Shown: positions 49,868-59,605, counted from the first letter of the stretch. The stretch: 64,000 nucleotides of DNA from UBA3064 sp016868095 (GCA_041175665.1 JBEDEM010000003.1:6375-70374); one strand, 5' to 3'. The notes: generated from the letters alone by a model not told the origin. Numbers and translations: made by a program.

Positions 49868-52800
49868 CACAGCAATACCCGTTCGATGCCGCCTTGATTG
49901 GCCTTTGCGACGTACTCGGGCAACCATTGCGCGCCAAGTAAATGTTGGGCCATTTCAACAACAATGTAATCGGCTTCCATGCCAGTTACATCTTCATAAC
50001 GATTCAAACCTTGTAAACATGAAGGACAAGAGGTCAGCACCTTGATCTTTTCTGCGGGCTTATCCGCGGAAGTTACTGCGGTCTTTACTGCGCGGTTTTC
50101 TGCGGGCTTTACTACATCTTTTATCGCGCTTTTGCGCATCGCCTCGGCCGCTTTGAGCAATTCCTGCTCCTTTCGAAAGCGGACTTGCGTGGCGATTTCG
50201 GGACGAGTGACTGCAAAGGTGCCCGATTCGCCACAACAACGATCATTGCGTTCGATACTGCCATTGATCGACTCATTCATCAATTGATTGACAACCTTGA
50301 GTGGCTGGTATTGCTTCATCGGACTATGGCAGGGATCATGATAGGTGTAGCGCACACCGGTCGCATGTTCGAGTTTCATGCCTTTTTCCATCAAAAACTC
50401 GTGAATATCAATAATGCGACAACCGGGGAAGATGTCATGAAATGCATAAGACTGCAGTTGATCAAAACAAGTGCCGCAACTCACAACCACCGTCCGTATA
50501 TCAAGATAGTTGAGTGTATTTGCCACCCTGTGGAAGAGCACTCGATTATCGGTAATGATCTTATCGGCCTTATCAAACTGCCCCGAACCTTTTTGCGGAT
50601 AGCCACAGCATAGATAGCCTGGCGGCAAAACGGTTTGCACGCCAACTTCCCAAAGTAATGCCTGAGTTGCCAGGCCCACCTGCGAAAAAAGACGCTCTGA
50701 GCCACATCCCGGAAAATAAAAAACCGCCTCACTGTCCACGTGCGTGCTGTGAGGGTTGCGAATAATCGGCACATAACGAGCATCTTCAATGTCGAGCAGT
50801 GCACGCGCTGTTTTTTTCGGCAAATTGCCTGGCAGCTTACGATTCACAAAGTGCAGCACCTGCTCGCGCATCGGCGGTCGCCCTAGACTTGCTTGCGGAC
50901 GCTCGCGATTGGGTCGAGAAAAGCGTTTGAGCAAATCGGCAGCAAGCCGTTGTGCTTTAAAACCCACATCAACCATCGCAAGCCGGGTTGCGCGAATCGT
51001 ATCGGGATCGGTTGCGTTAAGGAAGAACATGGCTGCCGCATTGCCAGGGTTGAAGCGCTTTTTGCCCATTTTTCGAAGCAAATTTCGCATGTTCATCGAC
51101 ACATCACCGAAGTCGATATCAACCGGGCATGGCGACTCGCATTTGTGACAAACCGTGCAATGATCGGCGACATCTGAAAACTCTTCCCAATGCCGAATCG
51201 ATACACCACGCCGTGTTTGTTCTTCGTAAAGAAAGGCTTCAATAAGCAGCGAGGTCGCAAGAATTTTATTGCGTGGCGAGTAAAGCAAATTGGCGCGTGG
51301 CACATGGGTTGTACAAACAGGCTTGCACTTGCCGCAACGCAAGCAGTCCTTGATTGAGTGGGCGATCGAGCCAATATCTGATTGCTGGAGAATCAATGAC
51401 TCAGCACCCATAAGCCCAAAGCTTGGCGTATAGGCTCGACTCAAATCGGCGCCTTTGAGTAATTTGCCGCGATTAAAGTGCCCGCTCGGATCGATCTTCT
51501 TTTTATATTCAGCAAAAGGCCCAAGCTCTTCTTCGGTTAAAAATTCAAGTTTGGTGATGCCAATGCCGTGTTCACCCGAAATCACACCGCCAAGCGATCG
51601 CGCAAGCGCCATAATTTTTACAACAGACGCATTGGCCTGCTGCAACATGCCGTAGTCGTCGGAATTAACAGGAATATTGGTATGAACATTGCCATCGCCT
51701 GCGTGCATATGCAAAGCGACAAAGACCCGACTGCGCCGCAATCGTGAATGAATCGCGTGGATCGCTTCACGAATCGGTGCAAAGTAAGCCCCCGAAAACA
51801 ACTCGTTGAGTGGCTTTAGAACATCTTGACGCCATGCAATCCGAATCGTTCGATCCTGAAGCAGTTCGAAGAGTTTGGGTTCGCGACCTTCGTCGATTGC
51901 AGCCTGCCATGGCGCAATCAACTTGAAATCTGCATCAACTAAGGCATCAACGCCATGAGCCCTTAGGGAAGGTAGCAGGCCTTGCAAAGGCAAATCCATC
52001 GAATCGATGAGAAAACGCCAACGTGCCATCGCCGTCTCAATGACTTTGCGTGCATCTTCCACACGTTGAACCAGTAAATCGTCAAGGGACTGTTTGGCAA
52101 ACTCAGGATCATCGCCTGGCGCAATCGGAAGCTTTGCAACATCTTGTGCTAGAAAATCAAGTACGGCCGTGGCCAAATCGAGCTTGTTCGCGGTGGAAAG
52201 CTCGATATTGATTCGATCGATACCGTCTGTATAACGAGCCATCATAGGCAGTGGTATGACCACGTCTTCGTTGATCTTGAATGCGTTGGTATGTCTTGCA
52301 ATCGCTGCGGTACGTCCGCGATCTGCCCAAAACGTTTTGCGCGATTCAGCACTGACCGCAATAAAACCTTCGCCACTTCGCAGGTTCGCCAGGCGCACAA
52401 CCTCGGCGCTTGCACGAGCAACAGCACTATCATCATCGCCCACGATATCGCCAATCAATACCATCTTCGGCAAGCCACCACGACGCGATTTGGTGGCGTA
52501 GCCCACCGCACGCAGGTAGCGCTCATCAAGGTGTTCAAGCCCGGCCAATAAAGCGCCTCCTGGGCGCTGATCCAGATAAGCCTTGATTTCGACAATTGAA
52601 GGCACGGCAAGTGCGGCCTGTCCGAAAAACTCAAGACAAACCGTGCGGGTAAACGGAGGCATTCGATGCAAGACCCAGCGCGCCGCGGTGATAAGACCGT
52701 CTGTGCCTTCCTTTTGTACTCCGGGCAGACCGCTTAAAAACTTATCAGTAACATCTTTTCCAAGGCCAAGCTTTCTAAATCGATTGCCAGGAATGCTCAA

Positions 52801-53931
52801 GTTTTCAGATCGAATCGCGCCCCCCTGCATCTGCCCGTTTGCAGCAAGCTGATTGGGTGCGTACCAATGCAATGCGAAATTGGCGACATCGGCATCGTGG
52901 ATTTTTCCCAGGTTATGGCCAATTCGGGTCACCTCGAGCCAGTTGCCCTGCGGGTCGACCATGCGCCACCAGGCAAGATTATCGAGCGCCGTTCCCCAGA
53001 GTACGGCCTTTTTGCCCCCAGCGTTCATGGCAATGTTGCCGCCGATGCAAGACGCTTCCCATGATGTCGGGTCGACTGCAAAAACAAAGCCCGCACGATC
53101 GGCAGCTTCAGTCACCCTTTTGGTGACCACACCCGCCTGGGTTTCGATCACCGCGACCTTTTCGGGCAATCCGGGCAAATCAACGAGCTGTACCTCGCCA
53201 AGTTGCTCGAGCTTTTCGGTGTTGATCACTGCAGACATAGGATGCAAAGGAATGGCGCCACCGGTATAACCTGTTCCACCACCTCGAGGGATAATGGTCA
53301 AATCCAGATCGATACAGGCTTTAACAAGGGCGGCCACCTCTGCTTCTGAGTCGGGTGCAAGCACCACAAAAGGATATTCAACCCGCCAGTCGGTCGCATC
53401 GGTTACGTGCGACACCCGCGACATGGCGTCAAAACAAATATTGTCTTTAGCGGTATGTTTGGCAAGCAGACGCATCGCACGCTTGCGCATCGATGAAGCT
53501 TGGGAGAGTTGCTGTTCAAAATGTGCTACCGCGCGCCTTGCCAACTCGAGCAAAGCCGCTACGTCGCCCGAAAGTCCAGCCCCCTCGTCACCACGCTTTT
53601 CGATATCACCAAGTCGATGATGCAATGCCTCAATCAGCAAGGCCTGTCGCTTGGGGTTATCGATCAAATCGTCCTGCAAATAAGGGTTGCGCTCGACCAC
53701 CCAAATATCGCCAAGCACCTCATACAGCATCCGGGCAGAGCGGCCTGTTCTGCGCTGCGAACGCAAGCGCTCAACTAAGGACCAGCCTCGCTCTCCGAGC
53801 AAGCGCATGACGATTTCTCGATCTGAAAACGAGGTGTAGTTATAGGGGATTTCACGAAGTCGTTGAGCAGACGACGCCTTTGCTTCGGCTTGCTCAATGG
53901 GCCTTAGGGCCTCGGTTAGAGGAGCATTCAT
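49867..53931 (-). CDS. DUF3683 FAD-linked oxidase/4Fe-4S oxidoreductase fusion
   Basis: A 1354-residue multidomain oxidoreductase. The order is an N-terminal DUF3683 (about residues 30-150), a FAD-binding PCMH domain (TIIPRGGGTGYTGGAIPLHP), the GlcD-type FAD oxidase C-terminal domain (HMHAGDGNVHTNIP, GEHGIGITKLEFL), two 4Fe-4S motifs (CLRCGKCKPVC and CTVCHKCESPCPV), and two CCG domains (FPGCGSERLF with GYLCCGYP, and YHDPCHSPMKQY with RCCGESGTF). It combines GlcD/Dld and GlcF functions in one chain; it probably oxidises a 2-hydroxyacid such as lactate or glycolate, with quinone as acceptor. ATG at 53931 is chosen over the frame to 53994. Confidence 0.9.
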   Translation of the reverse strand: MNAPLTEALRPIEQAEAKASSAQRLREIPYNYTSFSDREIVMRLLGERGWSLVERLRSQRRTGRSARMLYEVLGDIWVVERNPYLQDDLIDNPKRQALLIEALHHRLGDIEKRGDEGAGLSGDVAALLELARRAVAHFEQQLSQASSMRKRAMRLLAKHTAKDNICFDAMSRVSHVTDATDWRVEYPFVVLAPDSEAEVAALVKACIDLDLTIIPRGGGTGYTGGAIPLHPMSAVINTEKLEQLGEVQLVDLPGLPEKVAVIETQAGVVTKRVTEAADRAGFVFAVDPTSWEASCIGGNIAMNAGGKKAVLWGTALDNLAWWRMVDPQGNWLEVTRIGHNLGKIHDADVANFALHWYAPNQLAANGQMQGGAIRSENLSIPGNRFRKLGLGKDVTDKFLSGLPGVQKEGTDGLITAARWVLHRMPPFTRTVCLEFFGQAALAVPSIVEIKAYLDQRPGGALLAGLEHLDERYLRAVGYATKSRRGGLPKMVLIGDIVGDDDSAVARASAEVVRLANLRSGEGFIAVSAESRKTFWADRGRTAAIARHTNAFKINEDVVIPLPMMARYTDGIDRINIELSTANKLDLATAVLDFLAQDVAKLPIAPGDDPEFAKQSLDDLLVQRVEDARKVIETAMARWRFLIDSMDLPLQGLLPSLRAHGVDALVDADFKLIAPWQAAIDEGREPKLFELLQDRTIRIAWRQDVLKPLNELFSGAYFAPIREAIHAIHSRLRRSRVFVALHMHAGDGNVHTNIPVNSDDYGMLQQANASVVKIMALARSLGGVISGEHGIGITKLEFLTEEELGPFAEYKKKIDPSGHFNRGKLLKGADLSRAYTPSFGLMGAESLILQQSDIGSIAHSIKDCLRCGKCKPVCTTHVPRANLLYSPRNKILATSLLIEAFLYEEQTRRGVSIRHWEEFSDVADHCTVCHKCESPCPVDIDFGDVSMNMRNLLRKMGKKRFNPGNAAAMFFLNATDPDTIRATRLAMVDVGFKAQRLAADLLKRFSRPNRERPQASLGRPPMREQVLHFVNRKLPGNLPKKTARALLDIEDARYVPIIRNPHSTHVDSEAVFYFPGCGSERLFSQVGLATQALLWEVGVQTVLPPGYLCCGYPQKGSGQFDKADKIITDNRVLFHRVANTLNYLDIRTVVVSCGTCFDQLQSYAFHDIFPGCRIIDIHEFLMEKGMKLEHATGVRYTYHDPCHSPMKQYQPLKVVNQLMNESINGSIERNDRCCGESGTFAVTRPEIATQVRFRKEQELLKAAEAMRKSAIKDVVKPAENRAVKTAVTSADKPAEKIKVLTSCPSCLQGLNRYEDVTGMEADYIVVEMAQHLLGAQWLPEYVAKANQGGIERVLL

Positions 53932-53957
53932 CAAAACCTGCTTAACGGAGCATTCAT
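53921..53957. repeat. 11-bp direct repeat at the DUF3683 start
   Basis: GGAGCATTCAT occurs at 53921-53931 and again at 53947-53957, offset 26 bp. On the minus strand each reads ATGAATGCTCC, so two identical potential starts (M-N-A-P-L) exist. The downstream copy opens the oxidoreductase; the upstream one ends after 8 codons in a stop. Confidence 0.7.
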
Positions 53958-54070
53958 GAAAAGATTGTACGTAGACTTTCTCGCATCGCAGCATTTCCCT
54001 ACAGCGCGAAGACCGCTTCGTAAGACCGCTTCGTTTTGCTTGCGAGCATCAACAAGGTTTTGAATCATGC

Positions 54071-54580
54071 TCATGGCAGGAGCGATTTCCAGAACTGATC
54101 GGGAACCTCCATCAGCAACCAGGTCATGATGATGTAGCGTAAACACTTGCCGATCGCAATCCAGGCCAAGCAAGGCCAAAAGGCCAGCCTCAACCAGCCT
54201 GCCACCGCGCATAAAGGGTCACCAACAATCGGCAACCACGCAAGTATGAGCACTTTTGGGCCTAGCCTCTCAAACCAGCCCAAATAACGCTTGCCGCCCT
54301 TATTTCCAAGTGCGCCCATTGCGGCCGCCGCACTTTGAGCGCCTCGTCCCATCCAGTAATCGACCGCACCGCCCAGGGTATTACCCAGCGTTGCCACGGC
54401 GATGGTTAGCCAGAACTGCTCCGGATGCAGCTTGACGTAGCCGAAAACAACCGGCTCCGAACCCATGGGCAGGAGCGTGGCAGAGACAAAAGCTGTGATG
54501 AAGACCGTGGATAAACCAAACTGCGGCAGGGCAAACCAGGCAAGTGCTGCCGCAAGGGCATTTTCTAGGCTTGTGCTCAT
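54071..54580 (-). CDS. YqaA family (VTT-like) membrane protein
   Basis: A 169-residue membrane protein. Hydrophobic segments (LPQFGLSTVFITAFVSATLLPMGSEPVVFGYV and LGNTLGGAVDYWMGRGA) and the conserved GLFLSAFLAATLLPxxSE-like motif place it in the YqaA branch of the DedA/VTT superfamily, probable lipid or small-molecule transporters. The G-R-G and ILAWLPIVGDPLCAVAGWLR segments match. ATG at 54580 is used in place of an upstream TTG at 54589. It is divergent from ilvA, 53 bp away. Confidence 0.85.
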   Translation of the reverse strand: MSTSLENALAAALAWFALPQFGLSTVFITAFVSATLLPMGSEPVVFGYVKLHPEQFWLTIAVATLGNTLGGAVDYWMGRGAQSAAAAMGALGNKGGKRYLGWFERLGPKVLILAWLPIVGDPLCAVAGWLRLAFWPCLAWIAIGKCLRYIIMTWLLMEVPDQFWKSLLP

Positions 54581-54633
54581 GGCGTCCAAGCCGATCTAGA
54601 ATCGAGGATTGACCGATTTGGGGCATAACGCCG

Positions 54634-56160
54634 ATGCCGATTGACTACTTGAAACGCATTCTCACTGCTCGTGTGTACGACGTGGCGAGAGAGACACCGC
54701 TTGAGCCAGCCCCTGGTCTTTCCACGCGCTTGGGGCATCGCCTGCTGCTCAAACGGGAAGACATGCAAACGGTTTTTTCCTTCAAATTGCGCGGCGCCTA
54801 CAACAAAATGGTGCGACTTAGCGAGGAGGAGCGCGCCCGCGGTGTGATTGCTGCCTCGGCGGGTAACCATGCTCAAGGCGTTGCGCTGGCCGCCCAGCAC
54901 CTCGGTTGTCGTGCTGTCATTGTCATGCCGGTCACAACGCCGGCGGTGAAAATCGAGGCCGTACGCGCAAGGCAGGCGCAAGTGGTACTTGCCGGGGATA
55001 GCTATAGCGATGCCTACAGTCATGCCCTGAGTTTGCAACACAAGCATGGCTTTAGCTTTGTTCACCCTTTTGATGATCCCGATGTCATTGCCGGCCAAGG
55101 CACGATCGGGATGGAAATCTTGCGCCAACACCCCGACCCGATCGAAGCCATTTTTGTTGCAATCGGTGGTGGCGGCCTGATTGCCGGGATTGCCGCTTAC
55201 GTAAAACAGATAAGACCAGAGATCAAGATTATTGGGGTACAGACGGACGACTCCAACGCCATGGCCCAGTCACTTGCTTGCGGTGAGCGGGTGGTCTTGT
55301 CGGAAGTGGGACTTTTCTCTGATGGCACAGCGGTGAAGCAGGTGGGCCAAGAAACCTTCGCCCTCGCCCGGCAATTCGTGGATGAGGTGATTTGCGTTAA
55401 CACCGATGCCATTTGTGCCGCAATCAAGGACGTCTTTCAAGACACACGCTCGATCATGGAACCGGCCGGAGCGCTTGCTATTGCGGGCGCAAAGGTCTGG
55501 GCCGAAAGACCCGATCAGGCAAAGCATAAGACCCTGGTGGCGATTGCCTGCGGCGCCAATATGAATTTTGACAGGCTACGCTTTGTGTCTGAAAGGGCCG
55601 AGATTGGCGAGCAGCGAGAGGCTATTTTTGCGGTCACCATCCCTGAGCAACGTGGGTCGTTTAAACGGTTTTGCGCACTGATCGGCGAGCGTAATGTCAC
55701 CGAATTCAACTACCGCATGAGCGACTTAAAGCGAGCGCATGTCTTTGTAGGCATTCAAATCCAAGCACGTGATGAAGCTAACGCGATAGCCAGCATCTTT
55801 GCCCAAGAAGGCCTTGAGACGATTAATCTGACCGATGATGAAATGGCCAAACTTCACATCAGACATTTGGTCGGAGGCAGCTCAAGCCATGCCAAAGATG
55901 AGCGCCTCTTTCGATTTGAGTTTCCTGAACGCCCCGGTGCTTTGTCACGATTTCTGACCCAGATGCGGCCTGACTGGAATATCTCGCTTTTTCACTACCG
56001 AAATCACGGTGCTGATTTCGGCAGGGTACTTGTTGGGCTTCAAGTACCCCAAGCCGATGAAGCAGCATTCCAACACTTTCTTGCTGGTTTGGGCTATCCG
56101 CATCTGGAGGAAACCAACAATCCAGCCTATCATCTGTTTTTACGCCCTAACCGGCCATAA
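54634..56160 (+). CDS. ilvA: Threonine ammonia-lyase, biosynthetic
   Basis: A 508-residue enzyme making 2-oxobutanoate for isoleucine. The PLP Lys is in VFSFKLRGAYNKM, the glycine loop is AIGGGGLIAGIAA, and MEPAGALAIAGAK follows. Two C-terminal ACT-like regulatory domains occur (about residues 330-420 and 425-505), each beginning with the AIFAVTIPEQRGSF or RLFRFEFPERPGAL pattern, and these carry isoleucine feedback in the family. This distinguishes it from the shorter enzyme at 35.7 kb. It is divergent from yqaA and 77 bp before hemA. Confidence 0.95.
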   Translation: MPIDYLKRILTARVYDVARETPLEPAPGLSTRLGHRLLLKREDMQTVFSFKLRGAYNKMVRLSEEERARGVIAASAGNHAQGVALAAQHLGCRAVIVMPVTTPAVKIEAVRARQAQVVLAGDSYSDAYSHALSLQHKHGFSFVHPFDDPDVIAGQGTIGMEILRQHPDPIEAIFVAIGGGGLIAGIAAYVKQIRPEIKIIGVQTDDSNAMAQSLACGERVVLSEVGLFSDGTAVKQVGQETFALARQFVDEVICVNTDAICAAIKDVFQDTRSIMEPAGALAIAGAKVWAERPDQAKHKTLVAIACGANMNFDRLRFVSERAEIGEQREAIFAVTIPEQRGSFKRFCALIGERNVTEFNYRMSDLKRAHVFVGIQIQARDEANAIASIFAQEGLETINLTDDEMAKLHIRHLVGGSSSHAKDERLFRFEFPERPGALSRFLTQMRPDWNISLFHYRNHGADFGRVLVGLQVPQADEAAFQHFLAGLGYPHLEETNNPAYHLFLRPNRP

Positions 56161-56237
56161 ATGTGAGCGACGAAGAGACTTAATCCTCGATTCATCAGAC
56201 CACCCACGATAAAGCACAACCCCTCCCCCATTTGACC

Positions 56238-57560
56238 ATGCATTTGCTCACCCTCGGACTCAACCACCAAAGCGCGCCTCTCGCGATGCGTGAAAGGGTG
56301 GCCTTCGCCGGGGAAAGCTTAGTCAAAGCTGCTCATGATCTGAAGTCAAGGGCGGGTGAACTGCTTCGGGAGTCGGCCATCCTGTCAACCTGCAATCGCA
56401 CTGAGATTTACTGTGCAACCCCACAACCGCAAGCTGCCTCGCAGGCCCTTGAACAGTGGATTGCCTCTCACGGTGGACTAAAAGCGGGCGATATCCGAAG
56501 CCATACCTACACGCTCCCTGGCGACCAAACCGTACGACACGCTTTTCGGGTGGCCAGTGGACTCGACTCGATGGTGCTGGGCGAAGCGCAAATCCTCGGT
56601 CAAATGAAAGACGCCGTACGAACGGCCCAAGAGGCTCGCTCCTTGGGTCCGCACTTGCATCAACTCTTCCAACGTAGCTTTGCCGTCGCTAAGGAAGTTC
56701 GAACTCAAACCGAAATTGGATCGCAATCGGTGTCGCTGGCCGCAGCCGCTGTGCGCCTCGCTGAACGAATTTTTGAGCGTCTTGAAGACACGCGTGTCTT
56801 ATTTGTGGGCGCTGGCGAAATGATCGAGCTTGCGGCCACCCATTTTGCAGCGCGCCATCCCAAGGCGATGCTCGTGGCAAACCGCAGCCTTGACCGCGCA
56901 CAACGGCTTGCGCGTCGCTTTGCTGCTCAAAGCATGGAACTCTCCGAGCTTTCAACCCGCCTGCATGAATTTGACATTGTGGTCAGCTGTACGGCGAGTT
57001 CGCTACCCATCATGGGGCTTGGTATGGTCGAACGCGCGCTTAAGGCGCGACGTCATAAGCCTTTATTTATGGTCGATCTTGCCGTGCCACGCGACATCGA
57101 ACCTGAAGTTTGCAGGCTACCCGACGTCTTCCTCTATACCGTCGATGATTTAGGCGAAGTCGTGCGCCAGGGCATGGCTAACCGTCGCCAGGCGGCCTCA
57201 CAGGCCGAGGCAATCATCGAGGCTCGGGTTGAACATTTCATGCACTGGTTGGCAAGAAGACGTGCAGTGCCTGCGATTCAAGAACTACACGAAAAGGCCC
57301 AAGCGCTGCGTCGGCTTGAGCTTGAGCGCGCCATGCGCTTACTTGCCAGGGGCGAGGATCCAGGCCGAGTGATCGAAGGCTTATCGCTCGCCTTAACAGC
57401 GAAGTTCTTGCATGGCCCAACCCAAATGCTGCAAGACGCAGCAGGTCTTGGCACCCAGGCCCAAGACGCGCACTGGTTACCCAATCGCGCCCACGGGAAA
57501 CGCCTTGACCGTTTAAGTCGCTCAAGCAAACGCTTAAATCTGCGCAACGCAGAGTCTTAG
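56238..57560 (+). CDS. hemA: Glutamyl-tRNA reductase
   Basis: A 440-residue enzyme that starts porphyrin synthesis by reducing glutamyl-tRNA to glutamate-1-semialdehyde. It shows LGLNHQSAPLAMRERVAF, the active-site Cys in LSTCNRTEIYC, the dimer/helical region SGLDSMVLGEAQILGQMK, the NADPH site VLFVGAGEMIELAATHF and the long C-terminal helix region. ATG 56238 is used; a TTG 6 nt upstream is in frame. It leads the hemA-prfA-prmC-grxD group, a common proteobacterial arrangement. Confidence 0.95.
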   Translation: MHLLTLGLNHQSAPLAMRERVAFAGESLVKAAHDLKSRAGELLRESAILSTCNRTEIYCATPQPQAASQALEQWIASHGGLKAGDIRSHTYTLPGDQTVRHAFRVASGLDSMVLGEAQILGQMKDAVRTAQEARSLGPHLHQLFQRSFAVAKEVRTQTEIGSQSVSLAAAAVRLAERIFERLEDTRVLFVGAGEMIELAATHFAARHPKAMLVANRSLDRAQRLARRFAAQSMELSELSTRLHEFDIVVSCTASSLPIMGLGMVERALKARRHKPLFMVDLAVPRDIEPEVCRLPDVFLYTVDDLGEVVRQGMANRRQAASQAEAIIEARVEHFMHWLARRRAVPAIQELHEKAQALRRLELERAMRLLARGEDPGRVIEGLSLALTAKFLHGPTQMLQDAAGLGTQAQDAHWLPNRAHGKRLDRLSRSSKRLNLRNAES

Positions 57561-57576
57561 CGACGCCCGACTTGAG

Positions 57577-57596
57577 CTGCCGCTTCTTGTCGGCAG
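57577..57596 (+). terminator. Small hairpin between hemA and prfA
   Basis: A 6-bp perfect stem (CTGCCG/CGGCAG) with an 8-nt loop CTTCTTGT is followed by ATTGCTTCTT. The weak T-content makes it a poor terminator; it may attenuate transcription between hemA and prfA, or be incidental. Confidence 0.3.
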
Positions 57597-57641
57597 ATTG
57601 CTTCTTGACTCCCCTAAAAGCCCAGCCAGGCTACAGATCCC

Positions 57642-58674
57642 ATGAAACCCTCGATGATCCAAAAGCTTGAACAGCATGCGCAACGCCTTGAAGACGTTAA
57701 CCGCCTGTTATCGAGCGATCAGCTTTTAAAAGACCCCAAGGCACTGCGTCAATACCACCGTGAGCACGCCGAACTCACTCAGTTGATGGAACATTTTCAG
57801 GCCTGGCAGCAAGCCAATGAGGATTTACTTGCCGCGCGCGAGATGATTCAAGACCCCGAACTCGGCGAATGGGCAAAAGAAGAAGAAAGCCAGGCCTCGC
57901 AGCACATGGAGCAAGAAGTGAAGCTCCTCGAAACCTTGATGCTTCCGAAAGATCCCAACGATCATCGCAACGTGTTGCTGGAAATTCGGGCAGGCACGGG
58001 TGGTGACGAGTCGGCTCTTTTTGCCGGCGACATGCTCAGGATGTACTTGCGCTATGCCGAGCGCAAAGGCTGGCGCAGCGAACTGCTCTCGGCGAGTGAA
58101 TCCGAGCTCGGAGGCTACAAGGAGGTGGTTGTACGGCTGCGTACAGCGCATTCCTGTCACCGAGTCGCAAGGGCGTATTCATACCTCAGCTTGCACGGTT
58201 GCGGTCTTATCCGAAGGCGATGATATCGGCGATATCGTCATCGATCCGGGTGAATTACGCATCGACGTCTTTCGCGCCTCGGGTGCGGGCGGGCAGCATG
58301 TGAACAAGACCGAATCAGCGGTGCGAATCACCCATTTGCCAACCGGCATCGTTGCTGAATGCCAAGACGACCGTAGCCAACACCGAAACCGGGACAAAGC
58401 GATGCAAGTGCTCATCGCAAGGATTCGCGATCAGCGAGACCGTGAAGCCCAGGCCAAAGAGTCTGCGCATCGAAAAAGCCTGATCGGTTCGGGTGATCGA
58501 TCAGAACGTATTCGCACCTATAACTTTCCTCAAGGCCGAATCACCGACCACAGAATCAACCTCACGCTTTACCGCATCGCGCCGATGATGGATGGCGATA
58601 TTGATGAATTACTCGACGCACTCGCTTCGGCCCATCAAGCTGACTTACTTGCCAGCCTTGGCGAAAGTTCATGA
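57642..58674 (+). pseudogene. prfA: Peptide chain release factor 1, frame-broken
   Basis: RF1 coding sequence, split between two frames. Residues 1-165 (to about 58135) read normally from MIQKLEQHAQRLEDVNRLL through RAGTGGDESALFAGDMLRMYLRYAERKGW to GGYKEVVVR. From 58138 the +1 frame resumes as CVQRIPVTESQGRIHTS, holding the PVT (P-x-T) stop-codon motif, and continues through SGAGGQHVNKTESA with the GGQ loop to the end. The stretch normally joining them (about 17 residues, ending in FESGGH) is missing, which equals about 50 nt. The break sits at the palindrome TGTACG-GCTG-CGTACA. Since RF1 is essential, a sequencing or assembly error is a real alternative. It lies between hemA and prmC. Confidence 0.85.
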
Positions 58675-58690
58675 CAAGGCTCACTCGTCG

Positions 58691-59605
58691 ATGTCCATGA
58701 TACCTAGCCTGGCCCATGCGCTTCGCTTACAAACCGAAGCGCCGGTTAGCCGGCTTGAGCGCCTCATGTTGCTTGAGATGCTTCTTGGAAAGCCAAGAGA
58801 GTACTTGTTGGCACATGATGATGAACTGCTCAGTGAGAAGCAGTTTGACGCTTTTACGATGCTCTTAGGCTTGCGTTCGCAAGGACATCCGATGGCCTAT
58901 TTGGTCGGTAAGCGAGAGTTTTTTGGCTTGAGCTTTGCGGTCAACCAAGAGGTCTTAATACCGAGGCCCGAGACCGAATGGCTAGTCCATGCGGCTATTC
59001 GCTTATTGCCCAGGCATGGTACTGCCCTTGATCTTGGCACCGGTAGCGGCGCCATCGCCATTGCGCTTGCCCATCACCGTCCCGATGCACGCTTGATGGC
59101 TTGTGATATCAATCCCAAAGCACTCGAACTTGCCAGTCGCAACGCGCAACATCTGCTCGGGCCTGACCAGCAAATTCGATTTCAGCGCAGCGACTGGTGG
59201 GAAGCCGTCCCCTTGGAAAGTCTGTCGCTGGTACTCAGCAATCCCCCCTATTTATCGATGGATGACCCGCATTTGAAGCTGGGTGATCTTCGTTTTGAAC
59301 CACGCCTTGCCTTGAGCGACGAAGGCAACGGGCTTGGAGCGATCCAAAAAATCATCGAGGGCTTTGTGCAACGGGCTGCTATGGGCCTCATCGAAGACCC
59401 TGGCCTCTTGCTGATTGAACATGGCTATCAGCAAGCCGAGGCGATTAGGTCATTAGGCGAGCGTCAAGGCCTTTACCATGTATACAGCGCGAGCGATCTG
59501 GCGGGTCATCCGAGGGTTTGTTGCTTTGCCTTAAGACCTTCCAGGCCCGGCCTGCTCCATCAACTAAAAGACGCGTGTTTGACGTGGTCTTCAGGAACTG
59601 CCTAG
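58691..59605 (+). CDS. prmC: Release factor glutamine methyltransferase
   Basis: A 304-residue enzyme that methylates the Gln of the GGQ motif in RF1 and RF2. The SAM motif is ALDLGTGSGAIAIALAHHRPDA, the catalytic motif is LSNPPYLS, and EVLIPRPETEWLV precedes the fold. The N-terminal helical domain lies before about residue 85 (SRLERLMLLEMLLGKPREYLLAHDDE). ATG at 58691 is used, just after the prfA stop (17 nt); ATG 58697 is an alternative. Its target gene prfA is next door, the normal arrangement. Confidence 0.94.
   Translation: MSMIPSLAHALRLQTEAPVSRLERLMLLEMLLGKPREYLLAHDDELLSEKQFDAFTMLLGLRSQGHPMAYLVGKREFFGLSFAVNQEVLIPRPETEWLVHAAIRLLPRHGTALDLGTGSGAIAIALAHHRPDARLMACDINPKALELASRNAQHLLGPDQQIRFQRSDWWEAVPLESLSLVLSNPPYLSMDDPHLKLGDLRFEPRLALSDEGNGLGAIQKIIEGFVQRAAMGLIEDPGLLLIEHGYQQAEAIRSLGERQGLYHVYSASDLAGHPRVCCFALRPSRPGLLHQLKDACLTWSSGTA

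Noticed and set aside
58085..58170. prfA break as a programmed bypass or +1 frameshift like that of prfB
   Set aside because: Coding sequence is missing, not inserted, and no slippery codon, stop or stimulatory Shine-Dalgarno motif is seen at the junction. A deletion or assembly error is simpler, though it stays open.
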